Shown in pieces: positions 35,340 to 43,858 of a stretch of 64,000 nucleotides of DNA. The stretch spans positions 124,001 to 188,000 of the forward strand of contig NZ_NJIX01000002.1 in assembly GCF_002209485.1 (NCBI RefSeq), in the 5' to 3' direction. Below the pieces are notes generated by a model. It searched no databases. It was not told where the DNA came from and saw only the letters and a list, made by a program, of their open reading frames with translations. Source of the DNA: Achromobacter sp. HZ34. GTDB lineage: Bacteria > Pseudomonadota > Gammaproteobacteria > Burkholderiales > Burkholderiaceae_B. The position numbers and the translations under genes were made by a program. The first letter of the stretch is position 1. Each line of letters starts with the position of its first letter.

Positions 35340-36743
35340 TCAGGATGTGTGCGGGTAGCGATAAGGCCCGACGGCCAGTATCAGCAGACTGCAGGCGACG
35401 CAGACGACGCCCGAGACAGCCATGGCATAGCCATAGCCATGAAAACGGTCGAAAGCCACGCCTAGCAGGATGGGACCGGCCAGCGTGCCCAGGCAGAACA
35501 GCGAGATCAGGCAACCGTAGACCGCGCCGAAGGACTTCAAGCCGAAGTAGCGCTTGACCAGGAAAGGCACCAGATCGCCTTCCGCGCCTATCAACATGGC
35601 CGTGAGTCCGGCGCCCAAGGCAAGTTGCCAGTAAGGCGTGTCCGCCGACGAGGTACCCAGAATGGCCACGCCGCAGGCCCCCAACAGGAAGGCGCCGGCC
35701 GCGAGCACCCTGGCGGGCGCGATGTCCAGCAGGACGCCGGCGAGAAAGCGTCCTGCCGTCAGGCCCACCGCGGCAAAGGCGCCGCCGGCCGCCGCCATTT
35801 CCGGGGAAACGCCGTTATCGGACAGCAGCGCCGGAACGTGGACGATGGCGCCCAGGCCGACGGCGGCGACCAGCGCGACGCACAAGCCCATGAGCCAGAA
35901 GCGCCAGTTGCCGAAGGCTTGCGCAGCGGTGTCGCCGGCGACGTGCGGAGTCGGCGACACCGCTGCAGGCCTGGCCGGCGACGTCTCATCATCGATGCCG
36001 CGCAGCAGGCGGATCGCCAGGAAACCCAGCACCAGGGCCACGCCGGCCAGCAAGGCATAGGCCGTCTGCCAGCCCTGATGCCGCGTGACCCACCCAGCGA
36101 ACAAGGGCGCCAGCGCCGCGCCGATGCCGGCGCCGATAGACGCGATACCGAATGCCAGCCCGACGCGCCGCTCGAAGCTGTGCGCAAGAATGGAAAGGTA
36201 GCCCACGGGCGAGGTCGCCACGCCCAGCAGGCCGATCAGGAAGGTCTTGGTGCCCACCGCATAAGGCGTCAGCGGTCCGGTGGACATGGCCAGCAGCCCC
36301 AGCGCGAACAGCACGATGGACCAGCCGATCACCCGCAGATGCCCGTAGCGGTCCATCAGGCGCCCGGCCAGCGGCGAGCTGACGGCCAGGCCCAGCGAGG
36401 CCAGCGCCATACACGTGGCGGCAACGCCGCGCCCCGTACCCAGCGCCGTGGCGACCGGCAGCAGGAACACGCCGGCCGTGCCGGCGAACAGGGCGGTATA
36501 GCCCCCCGACAGCCCCAACGACGCTGCGCCCACGCGCAGCATGCCGCGGCGCACCTCGGCCGCGCCCCTTCCTTCGTGCGCGCCGCCGACGCGTCCGGTG
36601 CCGGCATGCTCCAGGCTTGCAGGTTCTCGGCTTGCATGCCCCGAGCCGGCATGCCCCAAGGCCGCATGCCTCACACCTGCAAGTTCACCCCCGCCGTTAT
36701 TGACGCCCTCGGCCGGGCCCGGACCTGCATAGGATCCCTGCAT
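35340..36743 (-). CDS. MFS transporter
   Basis: 467 residues. A hydrophilic N-terminal tail of about 65 residues, rich in Gly, Ala, His and Glu with short repeats (LGHAGSGHASREPASLEHAG), precedes 12 membrane segments starting near GGYTALFAGTAGVFLL. The MFS loop GRLMDRYGHLRVIG is present between helices 2 and 3, and the second-half equivalent is LVKRYFGLKSFGAVYG, as in monocarboxylate/oxalate-type carriers. GAGGAG six bases before ATG sets the start. First gene of the catabolic operon, so it probably imports the substrate. Confidence 0.85.
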   Translation of the reverse strand: MQGSYAGPGPAEGVNNGGGELAGVRHAALGHAGSGHASREPASLEHAGTGRVGGAHEGRGAAEVRRGMLRVGAASLGLSGGYTALFAGTAGVFLLPVATALGTGRGVAATCMALASLGLAVSSPLAGRLMDRYGHLRVIGWSIVLFALGLLAMSTGPLTPYAVGTKTFLIGLLGVATSPVGYLSILAHSFERRVGLAFGIASIGAGIGAALAPLFAGWVTRHQGWQTAYALLAGVALVLGFLAIRLLRGIDDETSPARPAAVSPTPHVAGDTAAQAFGNWRFWLMGLCVALVAAVGLGAIVHVPALLSDNGVSPEMAAAGGAFAAVGLTAGRFLAGVLLDIAPARVLAAGAFLLGACGVAILGTSSADTPYWQLALGAGLTAMLIGAEGDLVPFLVKRYFGLKSFGAVYGCLISLFCLGTLAGPILLGVAFDRFHGYGYAMAVSGVVCVACSLLILAVGPYRYPHTS

Positions 36744-36947
36744 ATCTGTCTCCTCATTTGTGGTTTTATGGGAGAAGATTCTGTCAGAGCGATCCGGGCG
36801 ACGACACTGAAACGTCTGCATGGGGGACATGCAGGAAATGAATGGCTTACTGTCCAGGCGCGGGAAAACCCGAAGTGTATTTTCAAGGCGTCCCGGGTGC
36901 GGGATGTGCAGTGGGGCTGCCACATCGTCCGCGCCCCCTGACGCTGG

Positions 36948-37592
36948 TCAAGGTGATGGACTTGCCGGGAACCCGCCCACGCCATTGCCCACCCCGCTCG
37001 TCGTGGCGGCGGACGGCATGACCAACGCGTGTCGCTGCAGCATCGCCTCGATCCGCGATACCTGGAAGTTCATGAAAGAAAAAATCATCGCCAGGCCGGC
37101 GATACCCATGCCGATCATCCAGCGCAGCAGCTTCGATTCGAATCCGGCCATATCGGCCCTGAGCAAAAGCCCATCGGCTTTCATCGCCGCTCTCAGTTCA
37201 GCGTGATCAGCCTTCAACTCGGTGCTCAGTTCAGCGTGATCAGCCTTCAACTCGGCTCTCAGTTCCGCGTGAGCAGCCTTCAACTCGGCTCTCAGTTCAG
37301 CGTGATCAGCCTTCAACTCGGTTCTAAGTTCAGCGTGATCGGCTTTTAATTCGGCTCTCAGCTCGACATGGGCCAACTGAAAATCGGCCCGCAGTGAAAG
37401 CAGATCGGACTTGGTGGCCAGGGTGGGCAATATCGTTTCCACCCGCACCAGCCGCGACAGGATGCCGGTATCGGCCTGCCCGGCCCTCGTCGCCATTCTT
37501 GAGACATGATGCCTGCGCACGTTCTTTCCTCCCGGTGATATCTGGTAGCTCCTATGCGTAGGGAACAGTTCACTGCATTCCGTGCTCATCAT
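36948..37592 (-). CDS. Hendecad coiled-coil protein with C-terminal membrane anchor
   Basis: 214 residues if started at the ATG pair at 37587-37592 (AGAGG upstream). A GTG at 37520 behind GGGAGG is an equally good start and would give 190 residues. Residues 77-142 are six copies of an 11-residue unit (ELRAELKADHA and variants), coded by 33-bp repeats at 37167-37364. An 11-residue period predicts a long, nearly straight coiled coil. One membrane helix follows at about 158-176 (LRWMIGMGIAGLAMIFSFM). The layout resembles DUF1640/CCDC90-like small anchored coiled-coil proteins. No enzymatic motif. Function not recognised. Confidence 0.72.
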   Translation of the reverse strand: MMSTECSELFPTHRSYQISPGGKNVRRHHVSRMATRAGQADTGILSRLVRVETILPTLATKSDLLSLRADFQLAHVELRAELKADHAELRTELKADHAELRAELKAAHAELRAELKADHAELSTELKADHAELRAAMKADGLLLRADMAGFESKLLRWMIGMGIAGLAMIFSFMNFQVSRIEAMLQRHALVMPSAATTSGVGNGVGGFPASPSP

Positions 37593-37765
37593 CGACCTCT
37601 ACGTACGCGTCATCGCAATGAAGGACATGGTGCCGGTATCGGGCCGCTGCGGCTATTCGCAAACATACGAACGGGAAAACCCGCATATGAAAGAAATAAG
37701 CCGTCCCGGAAACCCCCTTCCCGACCGACTCGAATCGCTTCCCGGGTAAACCCTGATGCTCAATC

Positions 37766-37790
37766 AGTGATATATCAGAGTATTATCACT
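37766..37790. promoter_or_regulatory. Palindrome upstream of the GntR gene
   Basis: TGATATATCA at 37768-37777 is a perfect 10-bp palindrome. AGTGATA at 37766-37772 also pairs with TATCACT at 37784-37790. It lies about 100 bp upstream of the GntR start in an AT-rich stretch, a plausible autoregulatory operator. Confidence 0.45.
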
Positions 37791-37885
37791 TGATCTTCAG
37801 AAGGTCGACGCCTGCATGCTGCCGGTATGTTGCGCTCGCCCCCTGCCGTGCCCGTCCCCCGGCCTTTGTACGTTTCCGATCCCGC

Positions 37886-38596
37886 ATGTCGCGCTCCGTA
37901 GTCATCCCGTTGAACGCCGAAACCGCCGAAGCCAAGGTGCAAGCGCCGGCGCCCCGTCCATCGTCCGGCGCCGCCTTGCGCGAACTGGCCTATGCCGAGA
38001 TCAAGCGCCGCATCATTGCCTGCGAGTTCCGCCCCGGCGAAGCCATCAACGAGTCGCAGGTCGGCGCCCTGCTGGGATTGGGACGCACGCCGGTCCATCA
38101 AGCCTTGCACCGCCTGGAAAGCGACGGCCTGGTGACCATCCTGCCGCGCAAAGGCGTGCTGGTGTCCCCGCTGTCCTTGAACGACGTGCTGGACATGATC
38201 GAAGTGCGGCTCAGCAACGAGCTGCTCTGTGTGACGCTGGCCGCCGAGCGGGCGCACCAGAGCGACCTGCAGGCCATGCGCGACATCGTGCAACGCTCCG
38301 CCGAACTGCTGGAGCACCGCGACATCAACGGCCTGATGGCCCTGGACCTGAAATTCCACATCGCCATCTCCGCGGCCTCGCGCAATCGCGTACTGGCTGA
38401 ACTGCTGCGCAACCTGCACGAGAAACAGGCCCGTTTCTGGTTCCTGTCCTTGCAGGACCCCGTCCACCTGGCCAATGTCTACCAGGAACACATGGCCGTC
38501 ATCGACGCCCTGGAGCGCAGAGATGTACCCGCCGCGCGCGAAGCGATACGCGAACACATCGATGAATTCCGCAAGAACATCATCCGCTCGATCTGA
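37886..38596 (+). CDS. GntR-family regulator, FadR/FCD subgroup
   Basis: 236 residues from the ATG at 37886. The upstream open frame starts at a TTG and has no recognisable sequence. The N-terminal winged helix has LAYAEIKRRIIACEFRPGEA, then ALLGLGRTPVHQALHRLESD. The C-terminal FCD domain has the metal-binding pattern seen in this group (residues about 100-225, LDLKFHIAISAASRN and HEKQARFW). These regulators bind organic acids. Adjacent to DUF2848, amidase and MFS genes in the same direction, which it probably controls. Confidence 0.87.
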   Translation: MSRSVVIPLNAETAEAKVQAPAPRPSSGAALRELAYAEIKRRIIACEFRPGEAINESQVGALLGLGRTPVHQALHRLESDGLVTILPRKGVLVSPLSLNDVLDMIEVRLSNELLCVTLAAERAHQSDLQAMRDIVQRSAELLEHRDINGLMALDLKFHIAISAASRNRVLAELLRNLHEKQARFWFLSLQDPVHLANVYQEHMAVIDALERRDVPAAREAIREHIDEFRKNIIRSI

Positions 38597-38631
38597 GTGC
38601 CTGCCCGCAAGGCGGCTGCATCACCTTGCGG

Positions 38632-38659
38632 TGATCGTCTTGCCATGATCGTCTTGCAC
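38632..38659. repeat. 14-bp tandem duplication
   Basis: TGATCGTCTTGCCA at 38632-38645 is followed by TGATCGTCTTGCAC at 38646-38659, in the spacer between the GntR and DUF2848 genes. Confidence 0.75.
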
Positions 38660-38711
38660 CAAGCGAATTGCCACACCGCGGCCACGCCGCATTGAAAGGA
38701 CCCCATACACT

Positions 38712-39389
38712 ATGCCGAAACTCAACCTGAACATTGCCGGTACCGGCGAGCGCACCGTCCAGATCGACCGCCTGGTCATCGCCGGCTGGGCCGGCCGCGA
38801 CGCCGAAGGCGTGCAGCATCACATTCGCGAGTTGGAAGCGATCGGTGTGAAGGCACCGTCCACCGTCCCGTGCTACTACCCGCTGGCCGCCGCGCTGCTG
38901 ACTACCGACGACGAAATCGAAGTGCCGCGCGCGGACTCGTCCGGCGAAGTGGAAGCGGTGCTGCTGGCCACGTCCGAAGGCCTGCTGGTAGGCATCGGTT
39001 CGGACCACACCGACCGCAAGGCCGAAGCCTATGACGTCACCGTCTCCAAGCAGATGTGCGCGAAGCCCGTCAGCCGCGACGTCTGGCGCTTCGACGAAGT
39101 GGCCGATCACTGGGATGACCTGGTCGCGCGCTGCTGGCGCACCCGTAACGGCGTGCGCGAGCTGTACCAGGAAGGCGCGATGACGTCGCTGCGCGATCCC
39201 CGCGAGCTGGCGCAAAAGTACGCCAACGCGGCCGAACTGCCTTTGGGCACTGCCATGTACTGCGGCACGCAACCCGTCAAGGGCGAGCTGGGCTACGGCG
39301 AAAAGTTCGAATTCGAACTGCACGATCCGAAGCTGAACCGCTCGCTCAAGTGCGCCTACACGGTGCGCACGCTGCCGGTCGCTGATTGA
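38712..39389 (+). CDS. DUF2848 family protein
   Basis: 225 residues covering the whole DUF2848 family, whose fold is related to FAH-type hydrolases. Recognisable stretches are PSTVPCYYPLAAALLTTDD, IGSDHTDRKAEAYDVTVSKQ and GTAMYCGTQPVKGELGYGE. No function is established. Its neighbours (GntR, amidase, MFS transporter) suggest a role in breakdown of a small amide- or acyl-containing compound. The ribosome site is AAGGA, somewhat far from the ATG. The gene ends with a short duplicated sequence (CTGATTGAACC, CTGACTGAACC) around its stop. Confidence 0.85.
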   Translation: MPKLNLNIAGTGERTVQIDRLVIAGWAGRDAEGVQHHIRELEAIGVKAPSTVPCYYPLAAALLTTDDEIEVPRADSSGEVEAVLLATSEGLLVGIGSDHTDRKAEAYDVTVSKQMCAKPVSRDVWRFDEVADHWDDLVARCWRTRNGVRELYQEGAMTSLRDPRELAQKYANAAELPLGTAMYCGTQPVKGELGYGEKFEFELHDPKLNRSLKCAYTVRTLPVAD

Positions 39390-39490
39390 ACCGCTGACTG
39401 AACCGCTATAACTGCGCGGCTGACTGAGCGATCCACCGCACAGCCCAACCACAACCCTGCTTCGTCAATCTGGTTCGTAAAGGACTTCAC

Positions 39491-40810
39491 ATGCAGACCA
39501 TCCAACAATTGCAGGCCGACCTGCAAGCGGGCCGTACCACCAGCGAAAACCTCACTGCCCAGGCGCTGGAAGCCATCGAGGCGCATCGCCAGCAAGGCGG
39601 CAGCGCCTTCGTCCATGTGGATGCGCAATCCGCCCTGCAGGCGGCCCGCGCCAGCGATGCCGCGCGCAAGGCCGGCAATGCGCAGTCGCCGCTGGCTGGT
39701 CTGCCGGTGTCCATCAAGGACCTTTTCGATGTGCAGGGACAGGTGACGCGCGCGGGCTCCAAGGCGCTGGACGGCGCCGCGCCCGCGCAGCAGGACGCCG
39801 TTGCCGTCGCGCGTCTGCGCGCGGCCGGCGCCATCCTGATCGGGCGCACCAATATGAGCGAGTTCGCGTTTTCCGGCCTGGGCTGGAATCCGCACTACGG
39901 TACGCCGCGCGCGCCATACGACGAAGAACGCGTGTCGGGAGGGTCGACCTCCGGCGGCGCGGTCAGCGTGGCCAAGGGCATGGCGGCGGTTGCGCTGGGC
40001 ACCGATACCGGCGGCTCCATCCGCATTCCGTCGGCCTTTTGCGGCCTGACCGGTTTCAAGCCGACGGCGCATCGCGTTTCGCTGCAAGGCGGCGTCCCCC
40101 TGTCCACCACGCTGGACTCCGCCGGGCCGCTGGCCCGCTCGGTGGCCTGCTGCGCCACGGTCGACGCCATCCTCAGCGGCCAGGCCCTGGATGCACGTCC
40201 CGCGCGCCTGGCCGGCCTGCGTTTCTACGTGACGCAAGACTTCATCGGCGACGGCGTCGACGACACGGTGGGTGCGGCCATCGAGTCCGCCTTGAGCCGC
40301 TTGTCCGCGCAAGGCGCGCAGATCGTCAAGTTCGACTTCCCCGAACTGCGCGAGCTGCCCACCATCAACGGCGGCGGCGGTTTCTCCGCGGCCGAGTCCT
40401 GGCAATGGCACCGCAAGCTGCTGGCCGAACGGGGCGATGCCTACGACCCACGCGTCGCGACGCGTATTCGCCGTGGCGAAAGCATGGGCGCGGCTGACTA
40501 TATCGAGCTGTTCCATGCGCGCGCACGCATCCAGGCGATTGCCGCCGACCGCCTGCGCGATGCGGATGCATGGCTGATGCCCACGGTTGCCGTGGTGCCG
40601 CCGCGCGTAAGCGACCTGGAGCAGGACGAAGCCTTCTTCGCTGCCAACGGCCTGGTGCTGCGCAATCCCAGCGTCATCAACTTCCTGGATGGCTGCGGCG
40701 TATCGCTGCCCTGCGGCGAACCAGGCGTCGGCCTGGCCGTCAACGGCCTGCGCGACGCCGACCAACGCATCCTGCAAATAGCGGCTGCGGTAGAGGCCGC
40801 GCTGAACTGA
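39491..40810 (+). CDS. Amidase signature family hydrolase
   Basis: 439 residues with the complete Ser-cisSer-Lys triad: K76 (SIKDLFDV), S152 (GGSTSGGA) and S176 (DTGGSIRIP), with the standard 24-residue gap between the serines. It hydrolyses a carboxamide to acid and ammonia in the cytoplasm. AAGGA is placed well before the ATG. It lies between DUF2848 and an ACS-type MFS transporter under the same GntR, so an operon for uptake and deamidation of a small compound is likely. The substrate is unknown. It should not be confused with GatA, since no gatB or gatC is near. Confidence 0.9.
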   Translation: MQTIQQLQADLQAGRTTSENLTAQALEAIEAHRQQGGSAFVHVDAQSALQAARASDAARKAGNAQSPLAGLPVSIKDLFDVQGQVTRAGSKALDGAAPAQQDAVAVARLRAAGAILIGRTNMSEFAFSGLGWNPHYGTPRAPYDEERVSGGSTSGGAVSVAKGMAAVALGTDTGGSIRIPSAFCGLTGFKPTAHRVSLQGGVPLSTTLDSAGPLARSVACCATVDAILSGQALDARPARLAGLRFYVTQDFIGDGVDDTVGAAIESALSRLSAQGAQIVKFDFPELRELPTINGGGGFSAAESWQWHRKLLAERGDAYDPRVATRIRRGESMGAADYIELFHARARIQAIAADRLRDADAWLMPTVAVVPPRVSDLEQDEAFFAANGLVLRNPSVINFLDGCGVSLPCGEPGVGLAVNGLRDADQRILQIAAAVEAALN

Positions 40811-40874
40811 TTCAACCGATTACCACCAGTCCCCGCCAAACGGGGCTCTTTCAATGCAAGGGGAGTTTCCACCC

Positions 40875-42209
40875 ATGTCGTCCATCGCTACTCCGGCCTC
40901 CGGCGGCGCGGCTAATCCAACGCCGTCCGAGAACGAACGCGCGCTAGCCTATCGCAAGATCGCCGTCCGCCTGATTCCTTTCCTGGTTTTCCTGTTCGTG
41001 CTGGCGTGGATAGACCGCGTCAACATCGGTTTCGCCAAGCTGCAGATGCTGCAGGACCTGCAGTTCAGCGAGACCGTGTACGGGCTGGGCGCGGGCATTT
41101 TCTTCATCGGCTATTTCCTGTTCGAAGTCCCCAGCAATCTGTTGCTGGAGAAAATCGGCGCGCGCCGCACCCTGGCACGTATCACGATCCTGTGGGGCCT
41201 GGCCTCCATGGCCATGATCTTCGTGAAGACGCCGACGCAGTTCTACGTGATGCGCTTTCTGCTGGGCGTGTTCGAGGCCGGCTTCTTCCCCGGCGTCGTG
41301 CTGTACCTGACCTATTGGTTTCCGTCCGATCGCCGCGCGCGTATCAACGGCTACTTCATGACCTCGTTCGCCATCGCGGGCGTGGTGGGTGGCCCCATCG
41401 CCGGCTTCGTCCTGAGCGTCATGAGCAACGTCGAAGGCCTGGCTGCCTGGCAATGGCTGTTCGTCATCGAAGGCATCCCCTCCGTGCTGGCCGGTTTCGC
41501 CGTCCTGGCCTGGTTGCCGGAAAAGCCCGAGAACGCAAAATGGCTGCAGCAGGGTGAGCGCGACATCGTCAAGCGCGACCTGGACCAGGAACAACGCGAC
41601 CCGGCGAAGCATTCCAGCCTGCGCCATGCCTTCAATGCCAAGGTCTGGCTGTGCGCGATCATCTATTTCTGCGTGGTCAGCGGCAACGCCACCATCGCGT
41701 TCTGGACGCCGTCCATCATCAAGGAACTGGGTGTGCAAGGGCCGTTGAACATCGGCTTGATCTCCGCCATTCCCTTCGTGCTGGGCACCATTGCCATGGT
41801 CTGGAACGGTATCAGTTCGGACCGCAGCGGTGAACGCCGCTGGCACTGCATCCTGGCCAGCGTCGTCGCCGCCGCGGGCCTGATGGGCACCGGCGCGCTG
41901 CTGCACAGCCCGGTCATGGCGCTGATTGCTCTGTCGGTCGCCGCCATCGGCATCCTGGCCGCCTTCCCGGTGTTCTGGTCGCTGCCGGCTGCCTTCCTGA
42001 CCGGCACGGCTGCCGCGGGAGGCATCGCCCTGATCAACTCCGTCGGCAACCTGGCCGGTTTCGCGGCACCGTTCCTGATGGGCTGGCTGCGCGACAAGAC
42101 GGGCACCCTGGAATCGGGCCTTTACAGCGTGGCGGCGATGGAACTGTGCGCGGCCATCCTGGTGCTGGTGTTCATCAAGGTCAAGCGGGGACAGCCGACC
42201 CGTACTTGA
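40875..42209 (+). CDS. MFS transporter, anion:cation symporter (ACS) type
   Basis: 444 residues, 12 membrane segments. The N-terminal signature LAWIDRVNIGFAKLQM, then GAGIFFIGYFLFEVPSNLLL and the loop KIGARRTLARI, are typical of the ACS family (phthalate, tartrate, glucarate-type carriers). The ATG at 40875 with GGGGAG eight bases upstream is preferred over the in-frame ATG at 40854. Last gene of the GntR/DUF2848/amidase unit, probably the substrate importer. Confidence 0.9.
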   Translation: MSSIATPASGGAANPTPSENERALAYRKIAVRLIPFLVFLFVLAWIDRVNIGFAKLQMLQDLQFSETVYGLGAGIFFIGYFLFEVPSNLLLEKIGARRTLARITILWGLASMAMIFVKTPTQFYVMRFLLGVFEAGFFPGVVLYLTYWFPSDRRARINGYFMTSFAIAGVVGGPIAGFVLSVMSNVEGLAAWQWLFVIEGIPSVLAGFAVLAWLPEKPENAKWLQQGERDIVKRDLDQEQRDPAKHSSLRHAFNAKVWLCAIIYFCVVSGNATIAFWTPSIIKELGVQGPLNIGLISAIPFVLGTIAMVWNGISSDRSGERRWHCILASVVAAAGLMGTGALLHSPVMALIALSVAAIGILAAFPVFWSLPAAFLTGTAAAGGIALINSVGNLAGFAAPFLMGWLRDKTGTLESGLYSVAAMELCAAILVLVFIKVKRGQPTRT

Positions 42210-42275
42210 AGCTGGACGCTGGAAAGGCCGCGCGGTACCAGGCCTTTCCACCAACATAGTGCTTCCATGGCCCGC

Positions 42276-42504
42276 CTACCACTTCAGGTAGCGCGGGCCT
42301 ATCCATGCACCCAGCAAACCCGCGAACATCGGCTGCAGAATCTGTTCGGCCATCTCGCTGGCATAGCCGTAAAGCACCACCAGCAACAGCGCATCGATGC
42401 CCAGGCCGCAGGTCAGTGCGACGGTGAGCCGCCGGCTGACCTTATCGCGTTCGATCGGCGACAGGTTGGGAGGCAAGGCGGGAGATGAGATCTTCTGTTC
42501 TCAT
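42276..42504 (-). pseudogene. Decayed nrsF-like (DUF1109) anti-sigma gene
   Basis: An ATG at 42504 overlaps the doxX stop (ATGA) and reads MRTEDLISRLASQP, which matches the start of the intact NrsF at 47255 (MRTNDLISLLATDV). It then hits a stop 20 codons in. The next frame continues PPNLSPIERDKVSRRLTVAL, a membrane segment, and ends GPRYLKW, like GPRLLRW at the end of the intact protein. The remnant is about 76 codons against 213, so a frameshift plus a large internal deletion are needed. The frame change lies at CTTGCCTCC, where a repeat of CTTGCC could have caused slippage. A separate 66-residue protein from a TTG start is possible but less likely. Confidence 0.6.
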
Positions 42505-43022
42505 GCTGCCGCCCTGCCCTGGGAGCGCGGCGACCGGTCACCAAGGAAGTAGTCGACAGAAATTCGACCCGGTCCCCACGCCGCGATTGCCATCGCCATG
42601 GCGAGCCACGTCAAATGCACAGGCCATCCGTCCGGCACCGTCAACTCGATGACGCATGTCATCAGGACCAGGCCGATGGCGGCAAAGCGGGTGCCAAGCC
42701 CGAGTACCAGAAGAACCGGCAATGCCACCTCGCCGCAGCCCGAGAGGAAGGCGACGACGGCAGGTGCGGGAAATGGGTAAGGGCCGCCCGGAAGATGAAG
42801 CATGAACTCATCGGTGAACAGTGTGATCGCGACATCGCCGAGCTTCAGGAAACCATCCCACTTCAGGATTCCGGATTTCCAGAATGGCACGGCCAGCGCC
42901 AGGCGAAGGAGCAATTGAACCAGCGACGGCGCGGCGAACTTCTCCACCAGGCGCCGCGCCTTGACGAAAGGACCGCCGGCCTGCGCGATTGCCGGGTCCA
43001 GGACTTTGATCACTGAAGACAT
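42501..43022 (-). CDS. bufD: DoxX-family membrane protein of bufferin operon
   Basis: 173 residues with four membrane helices (first near LVQLLLRLALAVPFWKSGIL) and the DoxX signature around KWDGFLKLGDVAITLFTDEF and AIGLVLMTCVIELTV. DoxX proteins follow bufB and bufC in bufferin and related oxazolone/thiooxazole operons; a redox or electron-transfer role for the iron maturase has been proposed. Its start overlaps the bufC stop by one base. The stop overlaps the start of the nrsF remnant. Confidence 0.85.
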   Translation of the reverse strand: MSSVIKVLDPAIAQAGGPFVKARRLVEKFAAPSLVQLLLRLALAVPFWKSGILKWDGFLKLGDVAITLFTDEFMLHLPGGPYPFPAPAVVAFLSGCGEVALPVLLVLGLGTRFAAIGLVLMTCVIELTVPDGWPVHLTWLAMAMAIAAWGPGRISVDYFLGDRSPRSQGRAAA

Positions 43023-43858
43023 TATTCACATCCAATATCGAAAGATATAAACGCGCCCGCCGAGAACGCTCCGGCCAGGTTGGCGCCAAGGTCGAACGTG
43101 GGCGCGTCTTCCAGGGCCGCGGCGACAGCGTCCGCCAGGTTGCGGTCCTGCATGAGGGACTGGAGAAACGCGGCGCCGCCCGGTGGCAGGCTTGAAACGA
43201 TGACATCCGCCTCCGGCCGTGTGACCAGGCAGTCCTCGGCCGCGCTGGAGCAAACCGGGATCGTTGCCCCACCCTGCTTGTTCGCGGAAAAAATCGTCAC
43301 GGCCGGATAGCGGGACCTGAGCACTCGCGCGGCAGGATGAGCGACCAGTCGCAGGCGGCCCAACATGCCTGGATCCAGATCGGCAAGCACGCCGGCTTGG
43401 ACGACTGCGTGATCCTGCGCGTGATAGGCGTCCAGCCAGGCCCGTTCGATCCGGGCGACGTCCGCCAGCCAGGGCATATCCCGGGCGTAGCGGTAGTTCT
43501 CGATGAAGACGGCGAACTCCCGTCCGTAGTCATGCAGCAGCGGACCGGCAGGCGGACAGCTTCGAACGTATTGGCGGGCCATCGCGCGAAAGAAATCCGG
43601 ACCGGTGATTCTTTCCACTGCCGGATAGATCGCCCGTACGGCGTCGATCAAGCTGGACGTCACGTTGTTGCGATACACGTCGTAGCGCTTCACGTGCAGC
43701 CCGCTCGCCTCGGCCACCAGGAAGCTGGGCGCTGGCTGAGACGGGTCCAGCAGGCCCGCGGCGAATCCGCTGGCGAACTCGGTGGCCGACTCGGTGGCCA
43801 AGCGCACGATGCCTTCCACGGCATCGGCATCGGCGTTTGCTTCGGCATCAGGCAGCAT
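43022..43858 (-). CDS. bufC: HvfC/BufC-family maturation partner (DUF2063)
   Basis: 278 residues. The N-terminal DUF2063 domain is clear: FAAGLLDPSQ, KRYDVYRNNVTSSLIDAVRA, FFRAMARQYVR and PLLHDYGREFAVFIENYRY, followed by LADVARIERAWLDAYHAQD. In bufferin and methanobactin-like systems this protein pairs with the DUF692 (MNIO) enzyme and presents the precursor peptide. It overlaps bufB by 11 bases, so production is coupled. The C-terminal half is less conserved, as is usual. Confidence 0.88.
   Translation of the reverse strand: MLPDAEANADADAVEGIVRLATESATEFASGFAAGLLDPSQPAPSFLVAEASGLHVKRYDVYRNNVTSSLIDAVRAIYPAVERITGPDFFRAMARQYVRSCPPAGPLLHDYGREFAVFIENYRYARDMPWLADVARIERAWLDAYHAQDHAVVQAGVLADLDPGMLGRLRLVAHPAARVLRSRYPAVTIFSANKQGGATIPVCSSAAEDCLVTRPEADVIVSSLPPGGAAFLQSLMQDRNLADAVAAALEDAPTFDLGANLAGAFSAGAFISFDIGCE

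Noticed and set aside
37167..37364. CRISPR-like array
   Set aside because: The 33-bp repeats are contiguous without spacers and encode an in-frame 11-residue coiled-coil unit.
39491..40810. GatA subunit of the tRNA amidotransferase
   Set aside because: No gatB or gatC neighbours, and the context is a GntR-controlled catabolic unit.
42276..42476. A stand-alone 66-residue membrane protein from a TTG start
   Set aside because: The coupled ATG at 42504 and both ends match NrsF, so a frameshifted remnant explains the sequence better. Kept only as an alternative.
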